The notes under the pieces are model-generated. The model saw only the letters and a list, made by a program, of their open reading frames with translations, was not told the origin of the DNA and did no database searches. Source: Microbacterium sp. zg-Y1090 (GTDB lineage: Bacteria > Actinomycetota > Actinomycetes > Actinomycetales > Microbacteriaceae). From it: 64,000 nucleotides of DNA. Both the position numbers and the translations under genes were made by a program. Where the stretch lies: the NCBI RefSeq assembly GCF_030246945.1, contig NZ_CP126742.1:62001-126000 (forward strand), given 5' to 3'. Shown in pieces: positions 1-8,405 of the stretch; the stretch's first letter is position 1; each line of letters starts with the position of its first letter.

Positions 1-74
1 AAGCTCACGTCGTCTACCGCGAGTGTCTCGCGGTAGCGCTTCGTGAGGTTCTGCACCTCGATGACGGGAGTCAT
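1..74 (-). CDS. ABC transporter ATP-binding protein, N-terminal fragment (runs off the window)
   Basis: Only the first 24 codons are present. They read MTPVIEVQNLTKRYRETLAV and onward, the usual first beta-strand region of an ABC ATPase with the N-L-T-K-R-Y motif that precedes the A-loop. The ATG (complement of 72-74) overlaps the TGA of the upstream GntR gene in an ATGA arrangement, so the two are translationally coupled. A YtrA-like repressor followed by an ABC ATPase is the known layout of YtrABC-type operons, which respond to cell-envelope stress in other Gram-positive bacteria. That this is such an operon is inference, because the Walker motifs and the permease lie outside the window. 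Confidence 0.85.
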   Translation of the reverse strand, partial: MTPVIEVQNLTKRYRETLAVDDVS

Positions 75-451
75 CGTGCCGTCCCTTCTCCTGTGGTGGT
101 GTACCTGCGCTGGATGAGCGCGGTGAGGTCGTCGGCGCCGAGGCCCAGAGCGCGGGCTTCGGCCAGCAGCGGATCGATGTAGCGGTCGGCGAAGGCCGCG
201 CGGCGCTCGCCGCGCAACTGCTCGCGCGCCCCCGGGGCGACGAACATGCCGATGCCGCGGCGCTTGTAGAGCACGCCCTTGTCCACGAGCATGTTCACTC
301 CTTTCGCCGCCGTGGCGGGGTTGATGCGGTGGAACGCAGCGAGCTCATTGGTCGATGGCACCTGGCCCTCTTCCGGAAGGCTGCCGTCGACGATGGCATC
401 CTCGATGCTCTCGGCGATCTGCAGGAAGATGGCCCTGCCGTCTTCGATCAC
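71..451 (-). CDS. GntR-family transcriptional regulator, YtrA-like
   Basis: A 126-residue protein with an N-terminal winged helix-turn-helix of the GntR type (residues 1-70; P-S-T-N-E-L-A recognition region, then the wing K-R-R-G-I-G-M-F-V). A short C-terminal helical tail replaces a large effector domain, which is the size and shape of the YtrA subfamily. The GTG start at 451 is preceded by a GGAG ribosome site. It is the first gene of an operon with the truncated ABC ATPase. A promoter and an AT-rich palindrome lie just upstream at 467-517, so autorepression is likely. The ligand is unknown. Confidence 0.9.
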   Translation of the reverse strand: MIEDGRAIFLQIAESIEDAIVDGSLPEEGQVPSTNELAAFHRINPATAAKGVNMLVDKGVLYKRRGIGMFVAPGAREQLRGERRAAFADRYIDPLLAEARALGLGADDLTALIQRRYTTTGEGTAR

Positions 452-466
452 GGTGCTCCGTCCGCT

Positions 467-490
467 GGTTCATTACTTGACTAATTAACC
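467..490. promoter_or_regulatory. palindromic operator upstream of the GntR gene
   Basis: A 24-bp imperfect palindrome with arms GGTTCATTA and TAATTAACC around a short centre; 18 of 24 positions are symmetric. It is strikingly AT-rich compared with its surroundings and lies directly over the predicted transcription start of the minus-strand GntR gene, as expected for a YtrA-type autorepressor site. Confidence 0.7.
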
Positions 491-517
491 ATGCAACGGG
501 TGAGCGGCCAATGTCAA
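488..517 (-). promoter_or_regulatory. predicted promoter of the GntR-ABC operon
   Basis: On the minus strand a perfect TTGACA (517-512) is followed after 18 nt by CATGGT (493-488). The predicted start site near 481 falls inside the 467-490 palindrome, leaving a leader of about 30 nt with a GGAG site before the GTG at 451. The -10 hexamer is weak, so its exact position is uncertain. Confidence 0.5.
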
Positions 518-784
518 GCCCTTCTGTGAGGCGGTTTTGCGAACGCTGTGGACGCCCCGATACGGTGGAGGAGGACCATGAGGTCCGCGAGACCAGTCCG
601 CGGTCGCCCCCCTTCGCCCGATCGGGACGGGCGAGCGTATGGTCGGCGGTCTGGGCCGCGCACCCGATGTGCGCGTCGCCGGAGCGCCTCGGTCGGTCGC
701 CAGACGGCGGCGCGAGCCCGGGGTGCCGATGACCGTCACCCGGGCGTGACCGATGCGGCCGCGTGCGGCCGCCGAGGTGACCAC
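518..784. other. intergenic region before opuAA, with an alternative start
   Basis: No independent gene is visible. A possible promoter for the opuA operon is TTGCGA (537-542), 18 nt, TACGGT (561-566). Just after it a strong ribosome site (GGAGGAGG) precedes an ATG at 578 that is in frame with opuAA. The 69 extra codons would encode an arginine-rich, low-complexity extension, so I favour the GTG at 785 but cannot exclude the longer form. Confidence 0.5.
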
Positions 785-2125
785 GTGACCGCTGCTGCCC
801 CCGCTGTCGAAGCGAAGAACCTGTTCAAGGTGTTCGGCCGCAACCCGAAGGATGCCGTCAAGCGGCTGCGTGCGGGACAGAGCCGCACCGACGTGGCCGA
901 CGCCGGAACCGCCGCGGTCATCGACGCGAGCTTCACCGTGCAGCCGGGCGAGATCTTCGTGATCATGGGCCTGTCCGGCTCCGGCAAGTCCACGATCATC
1001 CGCATGCTCAACGGCCTGCTGGAGCCGACCGCCGGCGAGGTGCTCGTGCAGGGGCGCAGCGTCACCGGCGCATCGGCCGGGGAGCTGCGCGGCATCCGCC
1101 GGCAGTCGATCTCGATGGTGTTCCAGCACTTCGCGCTGCTGCCGCACCGCACCGTGATCGACAACGCCGCCTACGCGCTCGAGATTCAGGGGGTCGCCAA
1201 AGCCGAGCGGCGTCGCCGCGCGCAGGAGATCCTCGACAAGGTCGGCCTCGCCGACCGCGCCGAGGCCATGCCCGACGAGCTGTCGGGCGGCATGCGGCAG
1301 CGCGTGGGCCTCGCCCGCGCCCTCACCGCCGGCACCGACATCCTGCTGATGGACGAGGCGTTCTCGGCCCTGGACCCGCTCATCCGGCGTGAGATGCAGG
1401 AGCAGCTGGTCGAGCTGCAGCGCGAGCTCGGCCGCACGATCGTCTTCATCACCCACGACCTCAACGAGGCGATGTTCCTCGGCGACCGCATCGCCGTCAT
1501 GCGCGATGGGCGCATCGTGCAGAACGGCACGCCGGAGGAGATCCTGACCGACCCCGCGAACGACTACGTCGCGCAATTCGTGCAGGACGTCGACCGTGCC
1601 CGGGTGCTCACGGCATCCGCCGTCATGGAGCCCGCGCACGCCACCACGCCCCTCAGCGCCGGACTGCGCGGCGCGCTGCGCTCGCTGCGCGAACTGCAGG
1701 CCGGATCCGTGTTCGTGACCGAGAACCGGCGGCTGCTCGGCGTCGTCAGCGATCGCCGCGTGATCCGGGCGATCAAGGCCGGCGAAACCGACCTGCGCGC
1801 GATCGTCGACGCCTCGGTGCCGACCGTCTCGCCCGACGACCCCCTGACCGACGTCGTCGAACGCGCTGTCGAGACCACCGTGCCGGTGCCCGTCGTCGAC
1901 GACGCCGGGCGCCTGGTGGGCCTCATCCCGCGTGTGACGCTGCTGGCCGCGCTGGGTAACGTGCCGGCGACGACCCAGGCGCTGCCGGTCATCGAGCCCG
2001 CCCCGTCGGTGCCGCAGGCCGACCTCGTGGCCTCGCTGGCCGAGCTGGGCCAGGCCGAAGCGGATGCCGCGGCGGAGGCCGATGCCGCCGACCTCGCCGC
2101 CGCGGCGAAGGGGGCAGACCGATGA
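785..2125 (+). CDS. opuAA: glycine betaine/proline-type ABC importer, ATPase subunit (OpuAA/ProV-like)
   Basis: A 446-residue ATPase that powers import of a compatible solute such as glycine betaine. It shows the extended N-terminus typical of ProV (VFGRNPKDAVKRL), Walker A GLSGSGKST (residues 62-70), Q-loop in VFQHFALLP, signature LSGGM (166-170), Walker B ILLMDEAFSALDP and the H-loop histidine in FITHDLNEA. After residue 270 there is a CBS-domain region, which in OpuA senses ionic strength or nucleotides. The GTG at 785 is chosen for its GAGGTGA ribosome site and because homology begins there; an in-frame ATG at 578 is the alternative. It overlaps the permease gene by ATGA, so the three opuA genes form an operon. 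The exact substrate is inferred. Confidence 0.93.
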   Translation: MTAAAPAVEAKNLFKVFGRNPKDAVKRLRAGQSRTDVADAGTAAVIDASFTVQPGEIFVIMGLSGSGKSTIIRMLNGLLEPTAGEVLVQGRSVTGASAGELRGIRRQSISMVFQHFALLPHRTVIDNAAYALEIQGVAKAERRRRAQEILDKVGLADRAEAMPDELSGGMRQRVGLARALTAGTDILLMDEAFSALDPLIRREMQEQLVELQRELGRTIVFITHDLNEAMFLGDRIAVMRDGRIVQNGTPEEILTDPANDYVAQFVQDVDRARVLTASAVMEPAHATTPLSAGLRGALRSLRELQAGSVFVTENRRLLGVVSDRRVIRAIKAGETDLRAIVDASVPTVSPDDPLTDVVERAVETTVPVPVVDDAGRLVGLIPRVTLLAALGNVPATTQALPVIEPAPSVPQADLVASLAELGQAEADAAAEADAADLAAAAKGADR

Positions 2126-3006
2126 TCGACCTGCGCCTTCCCCTCGGCGAGATCGCCGAGACCTTCGTCCGCTGGCTCATCGACACGTTCGGGTGGCTCT
2201 TCAACGGGCTGCGCTCCCTGTTCCTCGCCGTCTACGACGCGCTGGAGTGGACGCTGCAGACCCCGCCGTTCTGGGCTGTGATCATCGTGCTGGCGGCGCT
2301 CGCCTTCTGGGCGAAGGGCCCGTGGCTGGCCGCCGGCACCACCGTGGGGCTGCTCGTCATCGTCGGCGTCGACCAGTGGGACAACGCGATGCAGTCGCTC
2401 GCCCTCGTCATCGTCGCGTCGGTGATCGCGCTGGCCCTCGGCATACCGCTGGGCATCTGGGCCGCCCGCAGCGACACGGTCTCGACCGTGGTGCGACCGG
2501 TGCTGGACTTCCTGCAGACCATGCCCGCGTTCGTGTACCTCATCCCCGCGCTCATGCTCTTCCGCGTCGGCGTCGTGCCCGGCATCGTCGCGACGATCCT
2601 GTTCGCCCTCGCCCCCGGCGTGCGTCTGACCGAGCTCGGCATCCGCGGCGTCGACCGCGAGGTCGTCGAGGCCGGCCATGCCTTCGGCGCGTCGCCCGGC
2701 CGCATCCTGCGGCAGATTCAGCTGCCCCTGGCGCTGCCGAGCATCATGGCCGGCGTCAACCAGGTGATCATGCTGAGCCTGTCGATGGTGGTCATCGCCG
2801 GCATGGTCGGCGCGCGCGGCCTGGGCGGCGACGTGGTGCAGAGCCTGCAGAAGATCGACATCGCCCTCGGCGTCGAAGCCGGACTCTCGGTCGTGATCAT
2901 CGCGATGATCCTCGACCGCATGACCTCCGCCCTCGCCGTGCGCGGCTCGAGCCGAGGCGCGCGCACCGCGCGCACGCGGCGGCCGCTGGCCGCGGCATCC
3001 GCCTGA
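2122..3006 (+). CDS. opuAB: glycine betaine/proline-type ABC importer, permease subunit (OpuAB/ProW-like)
   Basis: A 294-residue inner-membrane permease with several hydrophobic helices. The BPD_transp_1 coupling loop is clear: an EAA-like segment (EAGHAFGASPGRILRQIQLP, about residues 184-203) that docks on the ATPase, and the preceding L-Q-T-M-P-A-F-V-Y-L-I-P-A signature of ProW proteins. Its ATG overlaps the stop of the ATPase gene. The last 25 residues are basic and alanine-rich, presumably a cytoplasmic tail. With OpuAA and the lipoprotein OpuAC it would form an osmoprotectant importer. Confidence 0.93.
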   Translation: MIDLRLPLGEIAETFVRWLIDTFGWLFNGLRSLFLAVYDALEWTLQTPPFWAVIIVLAALAFWAKGPWLAAGTTVGLLVIVGVDQWDNAMQSLALVIVASVIALALGIPLGIWAARSDTVSTVVRPVLDFLQTMPAFVYLIPALMLFRVGVVPGIVATILFALAPGVRLTELGIRGVDREVVEAGHAFGASPGRILRQIQLPLALPSIMAGVNQVIMLSLSMVVIAGMVGARGLGGDVVQSLQKIDIALGVEAGLSVVIIAMILDRMTSALAVRGSSRGARTARTRRPLAAASA

Positions 3007-3134
3007 CGCCGCCGGGCCCTGGGCCCATCCGGCCCTGAGACTTGCGAGCTCATCACTCGCGGGGGGCGCGGAGACTCCGTGCCCGACCACAACGACCGCT
3101 TCGCGCACAGCATGCGAAGGGAGAGGAAGTCACG

Positions 3135-4040
3135 ATGACCAAGAGAAACACGATCCTGGGGGCGCTCGCGCTCACGTCGGCCGCGGCCCTGACGCTCACC
3201 GGCTGCGCCGGCGGGTCCGACAGCACCGGCTCCGAAGGGGATGCCGCAGCAGACCGCCCCATCACGATCGCCGTCTTCAACGGCTGGGACGAGGGCATCG
3301 CCGCGTCCGAGCTGTGGAAGGCCGTGCTCGAGGAGCAGGGCTATGAGGTCGAGCTGGAGTACGCCGACCCCGCCGCCGTGTACAACGGCATCGCCAGCGG
3401 CGACTACGACGTGACGCTGGACACCTGGCTGCCGCTGACCCACGCCGACTACATCGAGGAGTACGGCGATGACATGGTCGACCTCGGCGCCTGGAACACC
3501 GAGGCGAAGCTGACCTTCGCCGTCAACGAGGACGCGCCGATCGACTCGATCGAGGAGCTCGCCGACAACGCCGACCTGTTCGGCAGCACGATCTACGGCA
3601 TCGAGTCGGGCTCGGGTCTGGCGACCGTCACCGACTCGGCCGTCATCCCCGGGTACGGGCTCGAGGGCTTCGACCACGTGACGTCGTCGACCCCGGCCAT
3701 GCTGACCGAGCTCGACACCGCGACGCGGGCGGGCGAGAACATCCTCGTGACGCTGTGGCGTCCGCACTGGGCGTACGACGCCTTCCCGATCAAGGACCTC
3801 GAGGACCCGAAGGGCCTGCTCGGCGACGCCGAGGGCATCCACTCCTTCGCGTCGACGTCGTTCGAGCAGGACTTCCCCGAGGTGTTCGCGTGGCTGAGCG
3901 CCTTCGAGATGGACAGCGAGACGCTGTACTCCCTCGAGAACGTGATGTTCAACGAGAACGACAGCGACGACTACGAGTCGATCGTCGCCGACTGGATGGC
4001 GGCGAACGAGGAGTACGTCTCCTCTCTCACCACGGAGTGA
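3135..4040 (+). CDS. opuAC: glycine betaine-type ABC importer, substrate-binding lipoprotein
   Basis: A 301-residue extracytoplasmic solute receptor. The signal peptide ends in an LTGC lipobox with the lipidated cysteine at residue 24, so it is membrane-anchored. The mature part is an OpuAC domain with tryptophans typical of quaternary-ammonium binding pockets (FNGWDEG, DTWLPLTHADY, TLWRPHWAYDAF). The ATG at 3135 is chosen for its GGGAGAGGAAG ribosome site and because the signal peptide starts there. It is the last gene of the opuA operon, followed by a hairpin. Choline, betaine or another betaine are all possible ligands. Confidence 0.92.
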   Translation: MTKRNTILGALALTSAAALTLTGCAGGSDSTGSEGDAAADRPITIAVFNGWDEGIAASELWKAVLEEQGYEVELEYADPAAVYNGIASGDYDVTLDTWLPLTHADYIEEYGDDMVDLGAWNTEAKLTFAVNEDAPIDSIEELADNADLFGSTIYGIESGSGLATVTDSAVIPGYGLEGFDHVTSSTPAMLTELDTATRAGENILVTLWRPHWAYDAFPIKDLEDPKGLLGDAEGIHSFASTSFEQDFPEVFAWLSAFEMDSETLYSLENVMFNENDSDDYESIVADWMAANEEYVSSLTTE

Positions 4041-4046
4041 GCACCC

Positions 4047-4080
4047 GTGGCGCGCATCCTTTCACGGGGGTGCGCGCCAC
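4047..4080 (+). terminator. hairpin after the opuA operon
   Basis: GTGGCGCGCA (4047-4056) pairs perfectly with TGCGCGCCAC (4071-4080) around a 14-nt loop, directly after the opuAC stop. There is no U-tract. It also lies at the end of the convergent minus-strand gene, so it may act in both directions. Confidence 0.6.
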
Positions 4081-4086
4081 GATCAC

Positions 4087-4830
4087 TCATGGGGCGTCGG
4101 GGGCGGGGGTGGAGCCGCGCGGGAGTTCCAGCGAGACCTTCGTCTTCAGCACGTCGATCGCCTCGTCCGACAGCGCGATCAAGCCGTTGAGCTCCTCGCG
4201 CACCCGCTTGTAGGCCGTCTGCCGTTCGGACGAGCTCGCGGCCTGATCCACCGCCACCGACAGCAGCTGCTGCGCCGTCGCGAGCCGCTTGCGCTCCCCT
4301 TCGGTGAACGAGGAGTCCCGCACCCGCCGCGCCTCGCGTTCGGCCAGGTCGAAGGCGACCTCGAACTCCGTCACCGCCGCGCGGTACTCGTTCAGCTCCT
4401 CCGCCGTGACCTTCGCCTTCGCCGACGGCGGCCGCAGCCGGTCGGCGGTCTTCTTCGCCCGCAGGAACGCCGCGGTCATCGGCTCCCGCCCGTCGCTCAT
4501 CGTGGGAAACGCGATGAGCTTGGCCACATCGAGTTCGTACTCCAGCCACCGCTGCGTCACCGCGTCGTGCGCGGCGAAGAGCTGCTCCACCTGGCTCGGC
4601 TCGGGTGCCGGGCGCATGATCGCGGTGGGGACGGATGCCGTCGCCACCGGCCGCGCCCGCGCCGCGGCCTGCGCAGCCTTCAGCTCGCTCTTGGCGCGCA
4701 GCACCTCGAGCCGTCGCTTGTGCCGGCGCTTCGCCGCTTGCTCCCAGGCACGCCCGAGGCCGCCGAACACGCCCGCGAGCGGAAAGGCCAGCCACCAGTA
4801 GTTGCCGAGGAAGCGGAACAGTTCGTCCAC
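4087..4830 (-). CDS. hypothetical membrane-anchored coiled-coil protein, paralog of its neighbour
   Basis: A 247-residue protein I cannot assign to a named family. Residues 10-27 form one hydrophobic helix with an aromatic start (NYWWLAFPLAGVFGGLG). A very basic helical stretch follows (residues 31-60), then a conserved block with HDAVTQRWLEYELD (88-101) and AFPTM, then a long charged helix to about 215. It is clearly related to the gene at 4840-5724, with many identical residues in the HDAVT/RWLEYE block, so the pair arose by tandem duplication. The GTG at 4830 is fixed by a TAGCAT hexamer exactly 6 nt upstream, implying a leaderless mRNA; the TAG of that hexamer is the stop codon of the upstream paralog. 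Function unknown. Confidence 0.8.
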   Translation of the reverse strand: MDELFRFLGNYWWLAFPLAGVFGGLGRAWEQAAKRRHKRRLEVLRAKSELKAAQAAARARPVATASVPTAIMRPAPEPSQVEQLFAAHDAVTQRWLEYELDVAKLIAFPTMSDGREPMTAAFLRAKKTADRLRPPSAKAKVTAEELNEYRAAVTEFEVAFDLAEREARRVRDSSFTEGERKRLATAQQLLSVAVDQAASSSERQTAYKRVREELNGLIALSDEAIDVLKTKVSLELPRGSTPAPDAP

Positions 4831-4839
4831 GGTGTCATG

Positions 4840-5724
4840 CTAGCGGGGCGTTTCGCCGCCCGACGCCGGCCGCTCCCCTCCCGGAGAAGGGCGAGGGCTG
4901 CGGGAGGGCACCGGCCAGACCGGTGCCGAGCGCGATGCCGGAGCACCCGGGGTCGCACCATGAGTCGCGCCGGTCGCGCCGGTCGCGCCGACGGCCGGCC
5001 GCGTGCCCGATCCGGTCACCCCGGGTGCCGCCGACCGACCGCCGACCCCGGGCAGGTTCGCCCGCGCGGCCCGCTGCGCATCGCGCTCGGCGGTCGCGAA
5101 CGCCGCCTCCAGCGCCCGCACCGCGCGGCGATAGGCCACGAACGTCTCCGGGCTCATCCGGTCCCGCGCCGACGCCGGCCGCAGCGCATGGGCGTCGCGC
5201 TGCGCCTGCAGAAAGGCGAGGGTGTACGGATGCCGGGACTCGAGCATCTGCGGGAACGCGAGCGCCCGCGCGGCATCCGTCTCGTACTCCAGCCAGCGCG
5301 CAGTGACCGCGTCATGCTCGGCCATGAGCCGCTCGAGAGGCAGCGGGGCTGACCGCCCGGCGGCGCTGTACCCTGCCCGCACCGCCTTGACCCTGCTGCG
5401 GCTGGCACGCAGCTCCAGCATCGCCTGCTTCTCGGCCCGCTTGGCGGCCTGCAGCGCGCGACGGGCCTCGGACATCGGCGACAGCGACGCGATCCCGTCC
5501 CGCGCCTTCGCGCTCAGCACATCGGCCTGGGCTGCCCGGACGCGGGCGCGTGCCGCCTGCCGCGCGCGGAAAGCCAGCAGCTCCTCATGGCGTGCGGCGT
5601 CGAGCTCCAGCCGCCGCGCCCGCCGCCGGCCGGTCGTCAGCGCGCCGTAGCCGATTGCTCCCGCGCCTGCGGCGGCAGGGGCGATCCACCACCACGACTC
5701 CATGACCAGGAGGACGGACTCCAT
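4840..5724 (-). CDS. hypothetical membrane-anchored coiled-coil protein, tandem paralog
   Basis: A 294-residue protein with one N-terminal hydrophobic helix (WWWIAPAAAGAGAIGYGAL), a long basic Ala/Arg-rich helical region (about 33-118) and the conserved block HDAVTARWLEYETD (near 137-150), then AFPQM and AFLQAQRDAHALRP, as in the neighbouring paralog. It differs by a longer coiled coil and a Gly/Ala/Pro/Ser-rich C-terminal tail with a GATGATGAT run, encoded by a 9-bp DNA repeat near 4969-4991. Of two adjacent starts (GTG 5727, ATG 5724) I chose the ATG, because TAGCAT (complement of 5731-5736) lies exactly 6 nt upstream of it. No function is known; the shape suggests a membrane-tethered rod facing the cytoplasm. 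Confidence 0.78.
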   Translation of the reverse strand: MESVLLVMESWWWIAPAAAGAGAIGYGALTTGRRRARRLELDAARHEELLAFRARQAARARVRAAQADVLSAKARDGIASLSPMSEARRALQAAKRAEKQAMLELRASRSRVKAVRAGYSAAGRSAPLPLERLMAEHDAVTARWLEYETDAARALAFPQMLESRHPYTLAFLQAQRDAHALRPASARDRMSPETFVAYRRAVRALEAAFATAERDAQRAARANLPGVGGRSAAPGVTGSGTRPAVGATGATGATHGATPGAPASRSAPVWPVPSRSPRPSPGGERPASGGETPR

Positions 5725-5770
5725 CACGCCATGCTAGTCGCCGTGCCAGACGGTGCGCCGAGCGCCCTGC

Positions 5771-5902
5771 TCAGCCGAAGAGCAGGGCGATGACGGTCGA
5801 TCCGCCGCCGACGAGGATCAGCGCGCCGATCACGATCCACGCCACGATCTTCATGCGGCGCTGACGGCCCTGGCCGAACGAGCCGTAGTCGTCGTCGCTC
5901 AT
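5771..5902 (-). CDS. 43-residue single-span membrane protein, coupled to purL
   Basis: A short gene whose ATG overlaps the purL stop (ATGA at 5899-5902). The protein starts [20 protein letters not shown] and then has one hydrophobic helix, residues 19-42, ending LLFG. The acidic then basic N-terminus suggests a cytoplasmic N-terminus. The overlap implies co-translation with PurL, but nothing in the sequence indicates a role in purine synthesis. The clean overlap and the coherent topology support a real gene; I do not recognise the family. Confidence 0.65.
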   Translation of the reverse strand: MSDDDYGSFGQGRQRRMKIVAWIVIGALILVGGGSTVIALLFG

Positions 5903-8256
5903 GCCCGGTCCTCCGTCGCCGTCGCCGCGGCCGGCTCGGCCACCGTCGCACCGAAGAGGGCCGGCAGCGTCGCCTGCGATACCGCGCGCAGGTCGCTCGC
6001 CGTCACGGTGAACACATCCTGCACCTCGAGGGCCGGCTCGTCGCCGTCGCCGGGGGCGTCGGTCACGCCGATGCGCAGCACCGGGTAGCCCCGGCCGTCG
6101 CACAGGCCGCGGAACTTCACGTCGTCCTCACGCGGCACGGTCACCACGACGCGGCCGGTCGACTCGGAGAACAGCGCGGTCGCGGCATCCACCCCGTCGC
6201 GCTCCATGATCTCCCGCAGCCACACGCGGGCGCCGACGCCGAAGCGCATGACGCCCTCGGCGAGCGTCTGGGCGAGACCGCCGCCCGAGACGTCGTGGGC
6301 GCTGGAGACCAGCGACTGCAGGGATGCCGCGTGCAGCAGGTCGGCCAGGCGCTTCTCGGCGGCGAGGTCGACCTTCGGCGGACGGCCGCCCAGGTGCCCG
6401 TGGATCGTGCCCGCCCACTGCGAGCCGCTCAGCTCGGTGGCGGTGACGCCGAGGAGGTAGATGTTCTCGCCGGCATCCTGCCAGCCGCTCGGGATGCGCC
6501 GGGCGACGTCGTCGATGATGCCGAGCACGCCCACGACCGGGGTCGGGTAGATGGGGGTGTCGCCGGTCTGGTTGTAAAACGACACGTTGCCGCCGGTGAC
6601 GGGCACGCCGAGCTCGAGGCAGGCGTCGGAGAGCCCGTCGACGGTCTGCGAGAACTGCCACATGACCTCGGGGTTCTCGGGGCTGCCGAAGTTGAGGCAA
6701 TCGGTCACCGCGGTGGGAACGGCGCCGGTGACGGCGACGTTGCGGTACGCCTCGGCGAGGGCGAGCTTCGCGCCTTCGTAGGGGTCGAGCTGGCAGAAGC
6801 GGCTGTTGCAGTCGGTGGCGATGGCGAAGCCCAGGCCCGACTCCTCATCGACGCGGATCATGCCGGCGTCGTCGGGGAAGCTCAGCGCGGTGTTGCCCAT
6901 CACGTAGTAGTCGTACTGGTTGGTCACCCACGACGTGTCGGCGAGGTTGGGGCTCGCGACGAGCGTCAGGAACTGCCGGCGCAGCTCTTCGGGGTCGTCG
7001 GTGCGCGGCAGGGCCGAGGCGGAGTCTTCGCGGAGCGCGTCGATCCAGGTGGGGTAGGCCACGGGGCGGTCGTAGACGGGCCCGTCGACGGCGACCGTCG
7101 AGGGATCGACGTTGACGATCTCCTCGCCGTGCCAGAAGATCTGCAGCCGGCCGTCGCCGGTGACCTCGCCCAGCACGCTGGTCTCCACGTCCCACTTGCC
7201 CGTGACGGCGAGGAACGCGTCGAGCTTCTCCGGCGCGACGATCGCCATCATGCGCTCCTGGCTCTCGCTCATGAGGATCTCCTCGGGCGTGAGCGTGGGG
7301 TCGCGCAGCAGCACGTTCTCCAGATCCACGCGCATGCCCGACCCGCCGTTGGCGGCCAGCTCGCTCGTGGCGCAGGAGATGCCGGCGGCGCCGAGGTCCT
7401 GGATCGCCTCGACGAGCTCGCCCCGGTACAGCTCCAGGCAGCACTCGATGAGCACCTTCTCGGCGAAGGGGTCGCCGACCTGCACCGCGGGGCGCTTGGT
7501 GGGTCCGCCGTCGGCGAAGGTGTCGGATGCCAGGATCGAGGCTCCGCCGATGCCGTCACCGCCGGTGCGGGCGCCGAAGAGCACGACCTTGTTGCCGGGG
7601 CCGGACGCGTTGGCGAGCTTGAGGTCCTCGTGGCGCAGCACGCCGACGGCGAGGGCGTTCACGAGGGGGTTGCCCTGGTAGACGGCGTCGAAGACCGTCT
7701 CGCCGCCGATGTTCGGCAGGCCCAGGCAGTTGCCGTAGAACGAGATGCCCGACACGACGCCGTGCACGACACGGGCGGTGTCGGGGTTCTCGACGGCGCC
7801 GAAGCGCAGCTGGTCCATGACGGCGACCGGCCGCGCGCCCATCGAGATGATGTCGCGCACGATGCCGCCGACGCCGGTGGCGGCGCCCTGGAAGGGCTCG
7901 ATGTAGCTGGGGTGGTTGTGGGACTCGACCTTGAAGGTCACCGCCCAGCCTTCGCCCACGTCGACGACGCCGGCGTTCTGACCCATGCCCACCATGAGGC
8001 GGGTCTTCATCTCGTCGGAGACCTTCTCGCCGAAGCGGCGCAGGTAGATCTTGCTCGACTTGTAGGAGCAGTGCTCGCTCCACATGACGGAGTACATCGC
8101 CAGCTCGCCCGAGGTGGGGCGGCGGCCGAGGATCTCGCGGATCTTCGCGTACTCGTCGGGCTTCAGCCCGAGAGCGGCGTACGGCTGCTCCCTGTCGGGG
8201 GTGGCGACCGCGTTCTCGACGGTATCGGCGACAGAGGTCGAAGAGGGCGTGGTCAC
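5899..8256 (-). CDS. purL: phosphoribosylformylglycinamidine synthase subunit PurL
   Basis: A 785-residue small-type PurL, the ATP-dependent synthetase that converts FGAR to FGAM in step 4 of purine synthesis, using ammonia supplied by PurQ with PurS as bridge. Family hallmarks include [17 protein letters not shown] near residue 60, the [20 protein letters not shown] nucleotide-binding segment and [14 protein letters not shown]. The length matches small PurL plus a slightly longer N-terminus. PurS and PurQ are encoded 11 kb away at 19039-19991, so the three-part enzyme is split between loci. A -10-like TAGGAT (complement of 8299-8304) gives a leader of about 36 nt; the GTG at 8256 has a CTGGAG site upstream. 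Confidence 0.97.
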   Translation of the reverse strand: MTTPSSTSVADTVENAVATPDREQPYAALGLKPDEYAKIREILGRRPTSGELAMYSVMWSEHCSYKSSKIYLRRFGEKVSDEMKTRLMVGMGQNAGVVDVGEGWAVTFKVESHNHPSYIEPFQGAATGVGGIVRDIISMGARPVAVMDQLRFGAVENPDTARVVHGVVSGISFYGNCLGLPNIGGETVFDAVYQGNPLVNALAVGVLRHEDLKLANASGPGNKVVLFGARTGGDGIGGASILASDTFADGGPTKRPAVQVGDPFAEKVLIECCLELYRGELVEAIQDLGAAGISCATSELAANGGSGMRVDLENVLLRDPTLTPEEILMSESQERMMAIVAPEKLDAFLAVTGKWDVETSVLGEVTGDGRLQIFWHGEEIVNVDPSTVAVDGPVYDRPVAYPTWIDALREDSASALPRTDDPEELRRQFLTLVASPNLADTSWVTNQYDYYVMGNTALSFPDDAGMIRVDEESGLGFAIATDCNSRFCQLDPYEGAKLALAEAYRNVAVTGAVPTAVTDCLNFGSPENPEVMWQFSQTVDGLSDACLELGVPVTGGNVSFYNQTGDTPIYPTPVVGVLGIIDDVARRIPSGWQDAGENIYLLGVTATELSGSQWAGTIHGHLGGRPPKVDLAAEKRLADLLHAASLQSLVSSAHDVSGGGLAQTLAEGVMRFGVGARVWLREIMERDGVDAATALFSESTGRVVVTVPREDDVKFRGLCDGRGYPVLRIGVTDAPGDGDEPALEVQDVFTVTASDLRAVSQATLPALFGATVAEPAAATATEDRA

Positions 8257-8405
8257 GCGGCTGGACTCCAGAAGACGAGGGGATGCCGGACGGGGTCCAT
8301 CCTAGTCTCCCGGTGCTTTTCCCCGGTGCCCATCGCAGCCCCCTACCCGGGCTCTGCGTAGCGTGAAGGCAAGCCCGAAAGGGACGCGAACATGAAGGAG
8401 CAGCC

